In this document: positions 1 through 9,927 of the stretch, piece after piece
Layout of the letters: every line of letters begins with the position of its first letter
Numbering within the stretch: the first letter of the stretch is position 1
From: Flammulina velutipes
Taxonomy: Eukaryota > Basidiomycota > Agaricomycetes > Agaricales > Physalacriaceae
Assembly (NCBI GenBank): GCA_011800155.1
Contig: CM022369.1
Coordinates: 3,348,001 to 3,412,000, forward strand
DNA length: 64,000 nt
Direction of reading: 5' to 3'
Program-made: the position numbers and the translations under genes
Notes under the pieces: model-generated
What the model saw: only the letters and a program-made list of their open reading frames with translations
What the model was told of the DNA's origin: nothing
Databases searched by the model: none

Positions 1-235
1 GGATCCACTCAACCATCCATTAATACTGGATTTTCCCACGGGCTGGAATGAAGGAAACGACTTGGAAACGAGTATCAACTATTGGTTCTTCTTAGCACAT
101 ATCCTCGGTTTGGCTATTGATTATCTCTCCCAAGACTTCGCCACCGCAAGTAAGGCGCTTAACGTTCGGAGTTCCAAATATTTGCTATCGTCATGCGGTC
201 TTTCGTGGGAAGTGAACCACACGCTGCCACTCACG

Positions 236-243
236 TATAAAAG
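236..243 (+). promoter_or_regulatory. TATA box of the 88-aa gene
   Basis: A clean TATAAAAG lies 94 bp upstream of the ATG at 337, at a usual distance for a fungal core promoter. It supports transcription of the small gene that follows. Seen directly; the function is inferred. Confidence 0.5.
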
Positions 244-336
244 GCTGTACAGCTCTCCGTATTCTCCCTTCCTCGACTATCATCATCGTTTCTGACCATC
301 TCATCCGATCTCTTTTCATCAGAACACCAAAGAGCC

Positions 337-808
337 ATGCCTGTGAGTGTGTGCATATACTGTGTTTGGACAAAGCCTATACAACGCCTCTGCAACAGCC
401 TTTATCTTCCACCTATGATGTGAGTACTATGTCAACGTACTTCTGCCTAGCGCATTCAATCATCCATGTAGGGCCGCTGGGCCATAAGACTCAACAATGC
501 TGTCTATGTTGGCGTTTTTGTCGGTTTCCTCGAAACCAGTGGCCATGCGAGGGGTGGGAAAGCGCCGCGCTACATTACAGCACAAGATGCTGTAAGTCTG
601 CATACATATGGATGTCATGAGATTGCTCTAACTATTCCTAAGATTCTTCTTCGTCTTCGCTTTGTCGACGGACATACAACGGGGTTCAAGTTGGCGTTGT
701 TGACCAAGACACAGTAAGTCTCATCTCTCATGACTACAATGATGGGAACTCTTGTCTAGGGATCCTGTGACCGCCTCTCCGTATCAGAGCCCAGTGACTA
801 GCACATAA
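337..808 (+). CDS. Small five-exon hypothetical protein (88 aa)
   Basis: Exons 337-342, 399-419, 472-591, 643-713 and 760-808 join in one open frame with GT-AG introns of 46-56 nt. The first two exons are only 6 and 21 nt, so the gene is invisible to single-exon ORF searches. The product starts MPPLSSTYDG, has a hydrophobic VYVGVFVGFLE stretch near residues 18-28 and ends SPVTST. I recognise no family. Support comes from the TATA box upstream, the long series of in-frame junctions and a stop soon after the last acceptor. The weak points are the two tiny exons; translation could start elsewhere. There is no paralogue in the window. Confidence 0.55.
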
Positions 809-1391
809 ATACACATGTAGTCTCTCCCAAGAAAGTCTTCCTAGCATTTTGCTATGTCATGTATATCAAAGATGTAACACCACCTCCCAGTTTCATGGCG
901 CGCGCATCATGACTGACTGACATGACTCTATTCAGAAAACCCCCCTGAAAGGTATCTCGGACCTGCGTGAGAAATACCTGTCACTGACTAGGGTAAAGTT
1001 CGAAATGAAATCAATGGAGCGCCACTAGTACTAGACAATTGCTTTAGCGAACTCGGTAACAGTGCCAGTGTCCATCTTGTATAGATTAAAATCGAGGTAA
1101 TAAGACTTCTGGTGCACAACCGCTAGAAACCACTTGTGTAAATAGATCATAGAATGATTACGAGATCATACAACTTCTGAGAGCAGAGGGTAGAAAAGGT
1201 AATCTGAGCATAGAAGTATGGAATCATATTGAAAGTAATAAGTACGTCCGCAGTGGGAACCCCTTGCCACACAACGTAAGATGACGGGCGAAATCTATCA
1301 ACGGAGCGCCACCGTCATACCAGCCTGAGCATATGGTCTAGAAGAAGATTCATATCATGTATAGGCAGATAGGCCATCAGAGCTTACATGC
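809..1391. other. Intergenic, no gene seen
   Basis: Between the 88-aa gene and the 3' end of the kinase-like gene I see only short ORFs with stops in all frames, and no splice pattern or repeat shared with the rest of the window. Confidence 0.5.
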
Positions 1392-2834
1392 TCATAGATC
1401 CCTGCGGACAAGATGAGATATATATTCGGGATAGTCGTCAGGATTCTCTCTTCTAGACTCATCAATTTTGGTATACCCCGCCTCGACGAGTAAATGTTGG
1501 GGAGGAATAGACCCAATGAGAGAGCTCAGTGCTGCATGTGCAGATGCTGCTGTCCTCTTGGAAGCCAGGTCGTGGACTAGAGCATCAAGTTGCGGTATAA
1601 ACGTCTAGAATGATGAGCGAAACATCTAATGACTACTTTATAAACTTACCTCTACGAAGGAGAAATAATAACACAAAGACCATAGGTCAAAGAAGAATGG
1701 ATCGTATGGCTTTCGTTCCGCCATGACAGTGAAGTGCGGTCGTTTGTAGTATTCAACGTCCTCGAAAGGTGGTTCATGACACACGCAGTCATCATATGGT
1801 GTGTCCTCCGGGAAACAGTTGGCCACTTCAAAGTCGATCATCCAGACTCGCGGTTTTCTCGATGGAATCTTTCCGAGAAGCGCAGATTCCGGAACCCATT
1901 CGAGGAGAAAGTTGCTGTAGAAAGCATCCTTGAAAAAGTCAGGTTACAGCATGTTCGTCCCGTCGGGACTTCACTCACTCGATGCGCTACGCGTTTCTCG
2001 TGTATGAAAGACAAAGCCTACAAACAATGTCAGAAATATCGCGCCAATTAGGATAGGTCTATTATTCACCTCCAATGCTTGGAGTAACATATCCATCAGG
2101 TCTCCTACTGAGTTCTTGTTCCAGTGTGCCGAAGCTCCGAATACTTCGCTTAGGTTTACGCCACTCAGAGGAAAGAGACAGAAGGTTATATCAAACCATT
2201 GGATCTCCTGCAGCATTGGAAGGACTCCATTGTCAGAGAATAATGTCGTAGGTGAAGTGGCCAGTCGGCGGAGCGCTTCAAGATAATTCTTGCCGTCTTT
2301 ACCCACAGCGACGACGCGACACATGACGTTTCGACCACTCCCAGTGCGTAGCGGTCGGTTCACTGGTGTCTATATGTATGCATCAGCGTTCTGGTTCCAT
2401 AAGCACATGCAGCTTTTCGTACCGTACAGAAGTACGTTCGATGGCGGGTGTCGGAGATGGTGACCTTGTTATACGAAGGTCCGATGAAAATGAATCCATT
2501 CACATCCCTCTCTTGGCTAAGTGGAAGCTTCAACATGGCAGCTGGTTTGCCCAGCCATTCCCAGGATGTCAATTGGTGGCGTGCGAGCACAGGACGAAGG
2601 AGATCCCAGATCTTTTCTCCACTCCACATTTCATCATAGTCCGCGTAGCGCCAGTCTTCCAGCGTTTTGGGGAGCTAGAGTGCATTTAGATGATGCCGGT
2701 TATGCTAAACGATGTTCTACTACCAGAGAGCGTAGTCGTCGATCCCTTAATTTAGGGTATATGAGGTAGGAGACTGACAGCAGTACTAGGGTTGAAGCGT
2801 AGTAGAGTCTCGGCGTCACGAAAGATTTGGACAT
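1392..2834 (-). CDS. Membrane-anchored protein-kinase-like protein (397 aa)
   Basis: Six exons on the minus strand (2834-2724, 2674-2423, 2369-2070, 2017-1979, 1928-1650, 1604-1392), all in phase 0, give 397 aa. Residues 11-26 form one hydrophobic segment near the N-terminus, suggesting a membrane anchor. The catalytic loop reads AHRDAFYSN (H233-R-D235, N240). It is followed by IDFE (266-268), where a canonical kinase has DFG. A later YDPFFFDLWSL segment resembles the region after the activation loop. A clear glycine-rich loop and VAIK lysine are not visible, so activity is doubtful. This fits the divergent fungal protein-kinase-domain proteins common in agarics. The start at 2834 is chosen because it supplies the only in-frame ATG before the anchor. 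Confidence 0.75.
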
Positions 2835-3949
2835 AACGCAAGGTCGTGGTTCGATGTTGAGTTGGTGTCGGACCGGTTGCGATCCGAATTACACTCACAA
2901 TGTTCCAAGGCCAATCAAGTTGAATTTGGTCGATTCAATTGCACATGAGATCGACAAGATATGAGTAAGAAATACATACCGGCTATTCACTACTTGGGGG
3001 GTGCCGACTGTGTCGGCAGTACCCTTGCTAGACCTAAGATGACCTGGTTATTTCCTCACACCACAATGTACCTGTCACCTGAGCGTGCTGATAATCCCAA
3101 CTACAAATTCGGAGACTTCTATATTTTGTCAAACTCCAACTCAAACAAGAGAGTGACTACGTGGGGTTTCTTTTAGCAATCCTACAACCAGACCAGGGTG
3201 TGTCCAAAGTTTGGACTTTGGTTAGATTGGGTGTCACAGTTTGCTAGCGCTCTTTGCTCCTTTGCCTTGCCATTGCCAGTCCCCAACATCCACAATGTGT
3301 GGGCTGAGCTGACAATGTTTTCCCTGATTATACATCTCATCACACTATCTTTTCTGCAGGTTTGTTCTTGCATCTCATTTGTTGACAGTCCTGCTTGTTT
3401 TTAAACGTCGCCAACCAGATGTTAAGAATGAAGGCACGTCACGCTGGATCGCGACTCAAACTAGCCAGTACCATACAAGTCTACCATCTTGACCCAGATG
3501 AGTATAACCTTTGCATGAAGAGCATCTATTATTGTGGTGTCGTTCTTGAGTGTATGTAAAGAACTATGTAGCAGACATACAATAATGCCAATCAACGGAG
3601 GGAAACGATGGGGCTCGGAGTTGGGCGGACATCGTGGAGGCCAAGATGTCATCTGTGCCCGAGGCAGCATGTTCGAGAATGCAAAGTGGACAAGTGGATA
3701 GAATACTGTCCACATATTCCTATATGAACATATAACGGTTGTGTGCGAGTTGCATGAAAAGAATTGATTGGAAGTATGCCTCACGAATATTTGGCTGAAA
3801 AAACGAAAGTACTTACACTGTTACAGGCGGGGATACAGGGAGGCTGTGCAACAGTGTACACTTGTTTACTAAAAAGGATGAAATCGACGGCAATTAAAGG
3901 ATTGGAAGAACCCTTGTCAAGCAAGGGGATACAAAGGATTACCCCACGG
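2835..3949. other. Intergenic, no gene supported
   Basis: Divergent short ORFs up to about 100 codons overlap one another here. None shows a recognisable motif, consistent splicing or a second copy in the window. I see nothing that I can support. Confidence 0.4.
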
Positions 3950-4723
3950 TCAGCGCTGCGTCTCGTCCTCACAATCTTCCTCATGATTACCTTTCTCTAG
4001 CACCTGAAAAGGCTGACCATCACCTGCTTGTGATCTCTGAAACTGAGAGCCGTGAGCAAAAATATGAGAAAGAAAGAAGAAGCGGCGTACATGGTACATC
4101 GCAGTCCAATATCCACCCCAATACATGGCGCCCAGCGCGTGCCTGAAAGCTTCGTCCTGCGAAACCATAGGTCCCTGCGGCTCTGGCAAAAAGTATGTCG
4201 AATAGTCGGGGCCGGGAACGCCAGATGGAGCGGGTAAGTGCAAAGAGGCATCATGAGAGGGTACGAACGTGTTGGAATCGATGGGATTTGAGCCTTGGTG
4301 GGCATGTGAGGCGGTTGGTTTGGATGTAAAGGACTCTGAGGCCGTATTGTGCCATCTAGAAAGAAAATTAGCATGGACACGCATTTGTGAGAGAAAGCTA
4401 ACAATGTGGACTTTTTCACTGGTTTGTTCTTCCAACCATCTTTGTCGCCTCCGTTGTGGGGCTTGTAGAGCGTGTAAGTCGAGGCCTAAATTACACAGAT
4501 GGATACGCACAGCGTATTCTGCTTGCGCAAAATCCCAGGCGTCAATGAGAGCGGAATCGTCCCATATTTCTTGGTGAGACAGGTCCACATCCTCTTTAAC
4601 AGTTTGTGGCGGCATTTTTGTAGTGTTATTTTTGTGTTTCTTTGCAGGAGGAATGTCAACGGTTGAAGGTGTCGCGTCTTGGTAAGGAAGAGTAATGTCG
4701 TCGTGTGATATCGTGGGCCGCAT
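3950..4723 (-). CDS. SMN1: Survival motor neuron (SMN) family protein (239 aa)
   Basis: The exon pair 4723-4091 and 4036-3950 gives 239 aa; the 54-nt intron is in phase 0 and could also be read through without a stop. Near residues 53-70 the EIWDDSALIDAWDFA segment matches the SMN N-terminal Gemin2-binding helix (a WDD-S-LI pattern). Near 199-211 an ALGAMYWGGYWTAMYH-like segment matches the C-terminal YG box used for oligomerisation. A Tudor domain is not evident between them, as in some short fungal SMN proteins. The protein would act in assembly of Sm rings on spliceosomal snRNAs. I chose the ATG at 4723 because it starts shortly before the acidic WDD motif; an ATG at 4825 is in frame further upstream. 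The identification rests on the two short motifs only. Confidence 0.8.
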   Translation of the reverse strand: MRPTISHDDITLPYQDATPSTVDIPPAKKHKNNTTKMPPQTVKEDVDLSHQEIWDDSALIDAWDFAQAEYAVRIHLCNLGLDLHALQAPQRRRQRWLEEQTSEKVHIVSFLSQMRVHANFLSRWHNTASESFTSKPTASHAHQGSNPIDSNTFVPSHDASLHLPAPSGVPGPDYSTYFLPEPQGPMVSQDEAFRHALGAMYWGGYWTAMYHVRRFFFLSHIFAHGSQFQRSQAGDGQPFQVLEKGNHEEDCEDETQR

Positions 4724-4854
4724 CGTGTCCAGCTCAAGACTGTTGCAGGAGAATGAAAGAGAAGTTGTCACAATTTGTGACCGGCACGAAGGTCTCATCT
4801 CTGATTGCCTCAACACTGACAACAACGAAACTGTTCAAATTGTGAAATCCCTTA

Positions 4855-4947
4855 TCGGATATGGTGTAACGGCTAACATTGCCGCCTCTCATATAACTCC
4901 TAAGATATCCTGCGCGGCAGCTCGGGGTTCGATTCCCCGTATCCGAA
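4855..4947 (+). tRNA. tRNA-Glu (CTC), with a 21-nt intron
   Basis: The acceptor stem pairs TCGGATA (4855-4861) with TATCCGA (4940-4946), and 4947 is the discriminator base. The D-arm sequence (GTGTAACGGCTAACA) is typical of eukaryotic tRNA-Glu. The anticodon stem GCCGC (4881-4885) pairs with GCGGC (4914-4918). The loop reads CTCTCA then C, with anticodon CTC at 4888-4890. An intron at 4892-4912 sits one base 3' of the anticodon, the canonical nuclear position. The T-arm GGGG-TTCGATT-CCCC is intact. It lies between the SMN gene and the 3' end of the aspartic peptidase gene. Confidence 0.95.
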
Positions 4948-5138
4948 TCAAAGTGCACGTGTAACACTTTTTCTTGTACGGTGCAGCATTTATATTAACT
5001 GTTGTATTGCTACACATATTATTGCAAGTACGACTACTCTTGCTCGGTCCCCTTACCACGAACTGTGACAAAATCTTGGTGGGCTATGAATGTGAATGCC
5101 CGTCAGCGCTTTATCCTAGTGTCATACCAGCTCACGAA

Positions 5139-6747
5139 TCACTGACCTCTTTCGACATCCGTGGTTGGTAGCAACTGGACATATCCCGCAGTCGTTTCGT
5201 CCCAGAAGATGCTATCTCCGAAATTGGTCAACGAGTAGACGTTTCGAACTAAGTGGTGTGAATGAGTGCTGGAACATCAACGCAAACATTAATTAGATCG
5301 CCACTCACGGAATGGCATGCCAAGGAGAACATCCACGGAATTGTCCGGCCTATGATTGTATGGCTGGAACGATCCGATACACATCTCCTGTCCTTCCTTA
5401 TCCCGAAGCTCTTCATCTATGCCAAGTTGTTTGGCCGTTCTGGGGTCATGTTAGCGATAGCGCACTCAGCGACAGGGATTGAGAACACACAGCGTGGCGT
5501 CCAATGGATGGATGGGAATCTTCCTTCCGCCCAATTTGAAAGCGATCTGGACTTCTTGCTTACACGGAACGACCCATGCATCACCAAATCCCTCCAGTTC
5601 GATCTCCTCAGCCCCGGAATAACTTTCATAAAACGCCTGTGCAACGTCTCTAGAAAAGATATGTTTATCATGAGTAAACTGTATGTGGGCTCACGGGTCT
5701 GAATGTACGTACGGAGGGACCTGGCTCGTTGAGGATCTACTATTAAGAAAGGCAGCCAATGACTCCCTTCCTTTGTCAACAGTACTCTTCACTTCAACGG
5801 TCTTGCCCTTCGCTATGACAGCATTTGTATCCATCCAGAACCTGTGGTGCATCCGATCGAATTCGAGTTTTGGCTGATTTTCGACATCATCGTATTCATC
5901 TAACACGGCGCCGACTGTAAACGTTCCAGGATCTCCTCCCGAGGGGTCTGTGAAGAAGATACTATGAGAACGGAGGGCTGAGAGTTGCCTGGGCAGCTAC
6001 TGACCGGATGAACGACCTAGGAGCATGGTCATAATCCGAGGGAGATCCTTTTCTTGCTCAAATATCCGGTGTATAGGATTGAACCCAACGTCCGAGTCTG
6101 ACTTCAGTGCATCCATGATTTTAGATTTCTTATTGATGCTTAGACCGAGGACTCCCCCTCCGGGTGTAGCATCTTCACCATCTGTGATTTCGACTAATCA
6201 TCAAAAGGGTGAGTGCCGAGCGAGGTCAAGTGCGAACCAGCTGAACGTACTAAAGCTCTGTTTAGGAATCTTGAATCCGACGATGTCAAGGTCTGCAGTC
6301 CTGATTCGCCCAGGGTTCTTGTCAGGAAACGGAGGAGGCAGAGGGGCGCCGTTGGAAGTGCGGTCGACTCGGGTACCAGCCACCTCTTTGTCTGCTTCTT
6401 CACTGTTGGCTACATGCCGATTCTGTGGGGTTACCCAGAAGTCAGAGCTGTAGAGTTATCAATAGGTCAGCTTCCGAGCAGAAGTGAATAAGAACGAGAA
6501 GGTCGTACCTCCCGGTATCGAGTTCGATGTTATAAGTTTCGTCTCCGCCACCAAGGGTTATCTTCGCAGTATAACGGATATCGTTCTTGTTCTCCAGTTT
6601 CAAGCTGGAGGTTGCGCGTCGAACGTTGACGTCGTGGTATGTACGCGCCGTGCGCGACCCGACAACTTCGAACTGCAGTGGGCCTCCAAAGACCAGCCTA
6701 GCAGAGGACGCGACAATTAGAAGAGTCGTTTGAGTGCTGAGATGCAT
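5139..6747 (-). CDS. Pepsin-like aspartic peptidase homologue lacking the second catalytic motif (419 aa)
   Basis: Exons 6747-6509, 6447-6251, 6193-6005, 5947-5713, 5649-5491, 5439-5309 and 5248-5139 give an intact 419-aa frame. It has a hydrophobic N-terminal signal (TLLIVASSARLVFG) and a propeptide-like segment. The first active-site motif is intact (ELDTGSSDFWV, D77). The second, which reads FTDSGFS in the paralogue at 26.3 kb, here reads FLNSRSS (N277, R279), so the second catalytic Asp and the Gly are gone. The protein should not be an active A1 peptidase; it may be decaying or have a non-catalytic role. Compared with the paralogue, the second intron is unspliced in-frame sequence and the intron before FQP is absent. 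A TATATAAAAC box lies at about 6784-6793. Confidence 0.82.
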
Positions 6748-8169
6748 GAGTGCAAAGGGTTGGGACTCTGGGAAAGCACTTACTGTTTTATATAGTATTA
6801 GGCATCCGTACTGTGCGTTACTGTCTTGTTGTTGTTAGCACTTCAACAATGTTATAGACTGTGTGAATTTTGGTGACATATAAGCACATACCATTACTTG
6901 CGACGGCGGTGCCATGGAGATTACATAACGAAAACGTGAAACTCGAATGAGAGGACCACAGGAAAAGGCATCGTACTTGACGCAAGTCACCACTTTTACG
7001 GCTACACTTGAAATCAGCGTATTGTACTGTCTAGCATTATGCTGAGACTCACCTTACTAACGGGCGAATGACAGCGTACTTGTATATGTGGTGCGTGATA
7101 AAGAGGGAATATGGCTGTGTTTGATGATGCTTTCATGTTAAGTAGTTAACCCATTCAAGGTAACAAACCAGTCCACCAATTGAGTTTTGACGTAGCCACA
7201 TGGATCCCCGCTATACATGATGTGCTATTAGCTGTCCTACCTCAATCTGGGCGGCGTCGTTACGATTACACATGACTGAGCTGTGACCGAAGTGCTTGCC
7301 CCGTATGCGACTTGGATGCGGGTATCTGGCAAAATGCTCCATTGACTTTTGTTCTTTTGGTTGCAGAAACTTTGGTAAAACACCAGCATCGAAAAGAAAG
7401 TAATGGAGGGAATACTGATGTTTTATTCGGATTCTCTTTAAAAGTGACGCTTTCTGCCCGGAGACCTGGACCACTGAAATAGAGGTCAGAGAGCCGACGA
7501 CGATATCGCTGGTAATGATTGTAGATATACTGTGACGAAGGGACCGCCAGGTCTAACGTTGATGTGAGCGGCCGCGAACGGTTTCGGTCATGTGCAGTAA
7601 CGACGAGCAGACGTCGGAAGTGGCAGGCTGTAGATGCGGGGCTGGTGTTGCGGATTTGGCGAAGGAATAGAATGAAAATCTGGTGATGAAGATTGAAGAT
7701 TGAACGGCTGGATGTCGAAGGCATGGACCAGGGTGAACAGAGAGAAGTCGACGTGCTGAGAAACGAGGTGACTTTAGGTTCGAATCCATTCGTTGGGTAG
7801 ACGGTCGTCACCGGAGTCAAGTTGATCTGGACAGCGAGGGCGGCAAAGGCAGTTGGTAGATGGAAGGTGGGCTGTACGAGGGTTGTTCACAGCAGCGTAC
7901 ATGGTAGAGAGAACCAGTGGAGAGCGATTGTTGACAGCGGGATATCGATTTCGTACACGAGAAGCTCGACCCGGGCATTATGTCGGTATGCGATATGCGA
8001 TAACTGAGGTCAAGAAATGTCTCGAATGGGCGAAGGGCCGAGCGAAGGGATCACTGGTTCGTGTTCTGCTTGTGGAGGATGGCTTTGTCGTTTTCGGCCA
8101 GCCGAGGTTTCTGTCTCTGTAGTGCTAGGAAACGGTCGGCAAGTGCACAGAACGACCGGCAATTACTCA
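6748..8169. other. Intergenic, no gene supported
   Basis: Apart from the TATA-like box near 6784-6793, I see no supported gene. Minus-strand frames around 7266-7820 are open for up to 184 codons but Ser/Thr/Arg-rich without motif, and may be the decayed distal part of the Pro-rich repeat unit whose gene lies at 8862-9549. Confidence 0.35.
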
Positions 8170-8861
8170 CTTAGATTGTTTTCGTCCAACACCAGGCTTT
8201 CGTAGCCCAGGTCCAGCGGCAGGAGATGACGAGCACGGAGTCGGTAGCGAGAGAGAGAGCAAAGTTTGTCCGCGACAAGATAAAAGAATCCGACCGACGT
8301 GAGTGCAAAAATGCGTCCAGATAGTGGCTGTCACGGTAAGAGGGTCTGTTCAAGACTAACCACTCAGGTAGAATTGTAGTCAAAGCAGAAAGGATCTGAG
8401 TGCAAGGGCTCGTGATGGGCGTCGTGGTCAAAGGCCTATTTTCCCACGCCAAGATGTGGCGACAATAAACAACGAAATCAGGAAAGCGAGTAAGAAAAGT
8501 AGTGAGATACATACCTGACCGGACGATCCAGGAATTCCTGCCATTCGAGAGGTAAGGATTAAATCAATCAAAGATGTTCCCACTAATAAGAAGATAACTC
8601 ACCGGATTCGCTCGGAAAATACAAGACTTGTACTCCTAGTCACGGTTAGAAAAATCAGGGCGATGGTAGCACGAAGACTCACCGTCAAGTCTGAAGGTAA
8701 ATAATTGCGGTAGCAGAGGAAGAACCTTTGAGAATGCACGTGGATCAAATGTCAGTTTAGGATGAGTATGGGACGTCGCAGCGGAGTCGCAGAGACAGAG
8801 AGGGGTCAAGTCCGTCGTCCAAATCCAAGTTCAGATTCAAGCCGCGCCAGCCAGTGAAGAA
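8170..8861 (-). repeat. 3' part of Pro-rich repeat unit, copy A
   Basis: Downstream of the Pro-rich copy A stop codon the sequence stays recognisably similar to the regions after copies B (22958 on) and C (41664 on). It carries the CTGGCTGGC stretch just after the stop, several GGTGAGT donor-like sites, a pyrimidine-rich tract and the dyad element at 8439-8462. No conserved open frame is evident, so this could be a long spliced 3' UTR, a non-coding transcript or a decayed second gene. Confidence 0.5.
8439..8462 (-). repeat. Dyad element, copy 1
   Basis: Read on the minus strand this is TCGCCACATCTTGGCGTGGG followed by AAAA. The CGCCA and TGGCG arms are complementary and the GTGGGAAA tail is conserved. 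Near-identical copies lie at 23341, 42058, 47007 and (weaker) 55401. Confidence 0.75.
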
Positions 8862-9549
8862 TTAAGCCCAGAACAAGTCATCCAAGAGATCGTCTTCAGC
8901 CTGCGCTCTAGCCCAGTCAGCCTCAGCTTTAGCAATGCGAGTCTCAAGTCTTTCCCTAAACGACTGGTGATCAGTCATAGCTCACGTACGGAGCCGAAAA
9001 AGAGGAGACTCACTGTGCACGTTCGCGGAACTGGAACGGTCTAATAACGGTACTCACAATCTTCTTCAAAGTCTTGACTTCCGGAACAGTTACGGTGGAA
9101 GGAGCACGACGGGGGGATGAAGGGAGAGGAGACGCTACCTTTAGGGGCTTGACGACCGGAGCACATTCAATGACAACGGGGGGAGGGGAGGGAGCAGAAC
9201 GGGGAATGGAAGAGAAGGAAGGAAGGGAAGTGATGGGGGAAGGTAAAGGTATGGTAGGGGGAGGACCGGGAGGAGGAGGGAGATGGCGGCGTCGCACAGC
9301 CTGCTGGGCGACGACGGTTTTGGGAGCTTCAGCCCTCTGCGCAGCGGGAGAGTACCAACGAGCGTCCTCGTCGATATACCCGAGCCACGACAGAGTATCC
9401 ATGTAATCTGGAATAGCGTCAGCCTTTTGGATCTCGAAAGAAATCTTTTTGGGGTTGCTCAGCGTCGACGACGAGACCACATTCTTGATGCCAGAATGTT
9501 GGTCAGTGCCACGGACGGAGATGGTGTTGGTAATATCGGTGAAAGGCAT
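8862..9549 (-). CDS. Pro-rich protein of unknown function, copy A (209 aa)
   Basis: Exons 9549-9014 and 8955-8862 give 209 aa. The N-terminal third (SVRGTDQ..SGIKNVVSSSTLS..SWLGYIDEDARWYSPAAQ) is almost identical in copies B, C and D. The middle is a low-complexity Pro/Ser tract of about 60 residues. The C-terminus is a charged, probably helical segment ending AQAEDDLLDDLFWA. There is no signal peptide or membrane segment. I recognise no family. The start MPFTDITNT is shared by all four copies and follows a strongly conserved 5' block. The three full copies differ mostly in the length of the Pro tract, which implies selection on the ends. Function unknown. Confidence 0.75.
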
Positions 9550-9702
9550 TGTTAACAGTTTATGAAAAGTGTGGATGATGGTTCGGGTGAGAAGTGGGAA
9601 AGGAGCTATGTGGCGACTTTCACGCATTTTAAACACAGGATAAAAATAGACACCACCGCCACATACTGTCGATCATCCAGAAGCATGTGATTAATCTACT
9701 TA
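9550..9702 (-). promoter_or_regulatory. Conserved 5' block of Pro-rich unit, copy A
   Basis: Immediately upstream of copy A. It contains, on the minus strand, CACATGCTTCT, then GTGGCGG, a TCTATTTTTAT run, AAAATGCGTGAAAGTCGCCA and AGCTCCTTTCCCAC. The same order is found before copies B (22117), C (40826) and D (50664), and without a gene at 63062-63160. This is probably the promoter and 5' UTR. Confidence 0.7.
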
Positions 9703-9927
9703 GAAGAGGTTGCGTCTACACGTACCAATCAGTTATATATAGCTAGGTCCAGTCAGTTTGTGGTCAATTATAACATGAATATGAGTCAATGCACCAAGCT
9801 ATACGAGGTCGTAAAAACACCTATATATGTCCATAGCATACGGTACATATCCAATCTCGTCCAGCGCCTTGCCAATTCAGTGTCCACTTTCCTGAAGCGC
9901 TCCAATCTAGTACAGACTGACTGATAC

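Noticed and set aside
1734..2051. Plus-strand open frame of 105 codons
   Set aside because: It is the antisense of exons 4-5 of the kinase-like gene and has no motif of its own.
3461..3784. Minus-strand open frame of 107 codons
   Set aside because: No motif, no splice pattern, no paralogue; composition not protein-like.
7266..7820. Minus-strand open frame of 184 codons
   Set aside because: Long, but Ser/Thr/Arg-rich, without any domain and not kept in the equivalent region after Pro-rich copies B and C; I suspect decayed repeat-unit DNA.
9074..9406. Gly/Glu-rich plus-strand frame, also found opposite copies B and C
   Set aside because: It is the reverse strand of the Pro-rich tract (Pro codons read as Gly on the other strand), so it recurs in each copy without being a gene.
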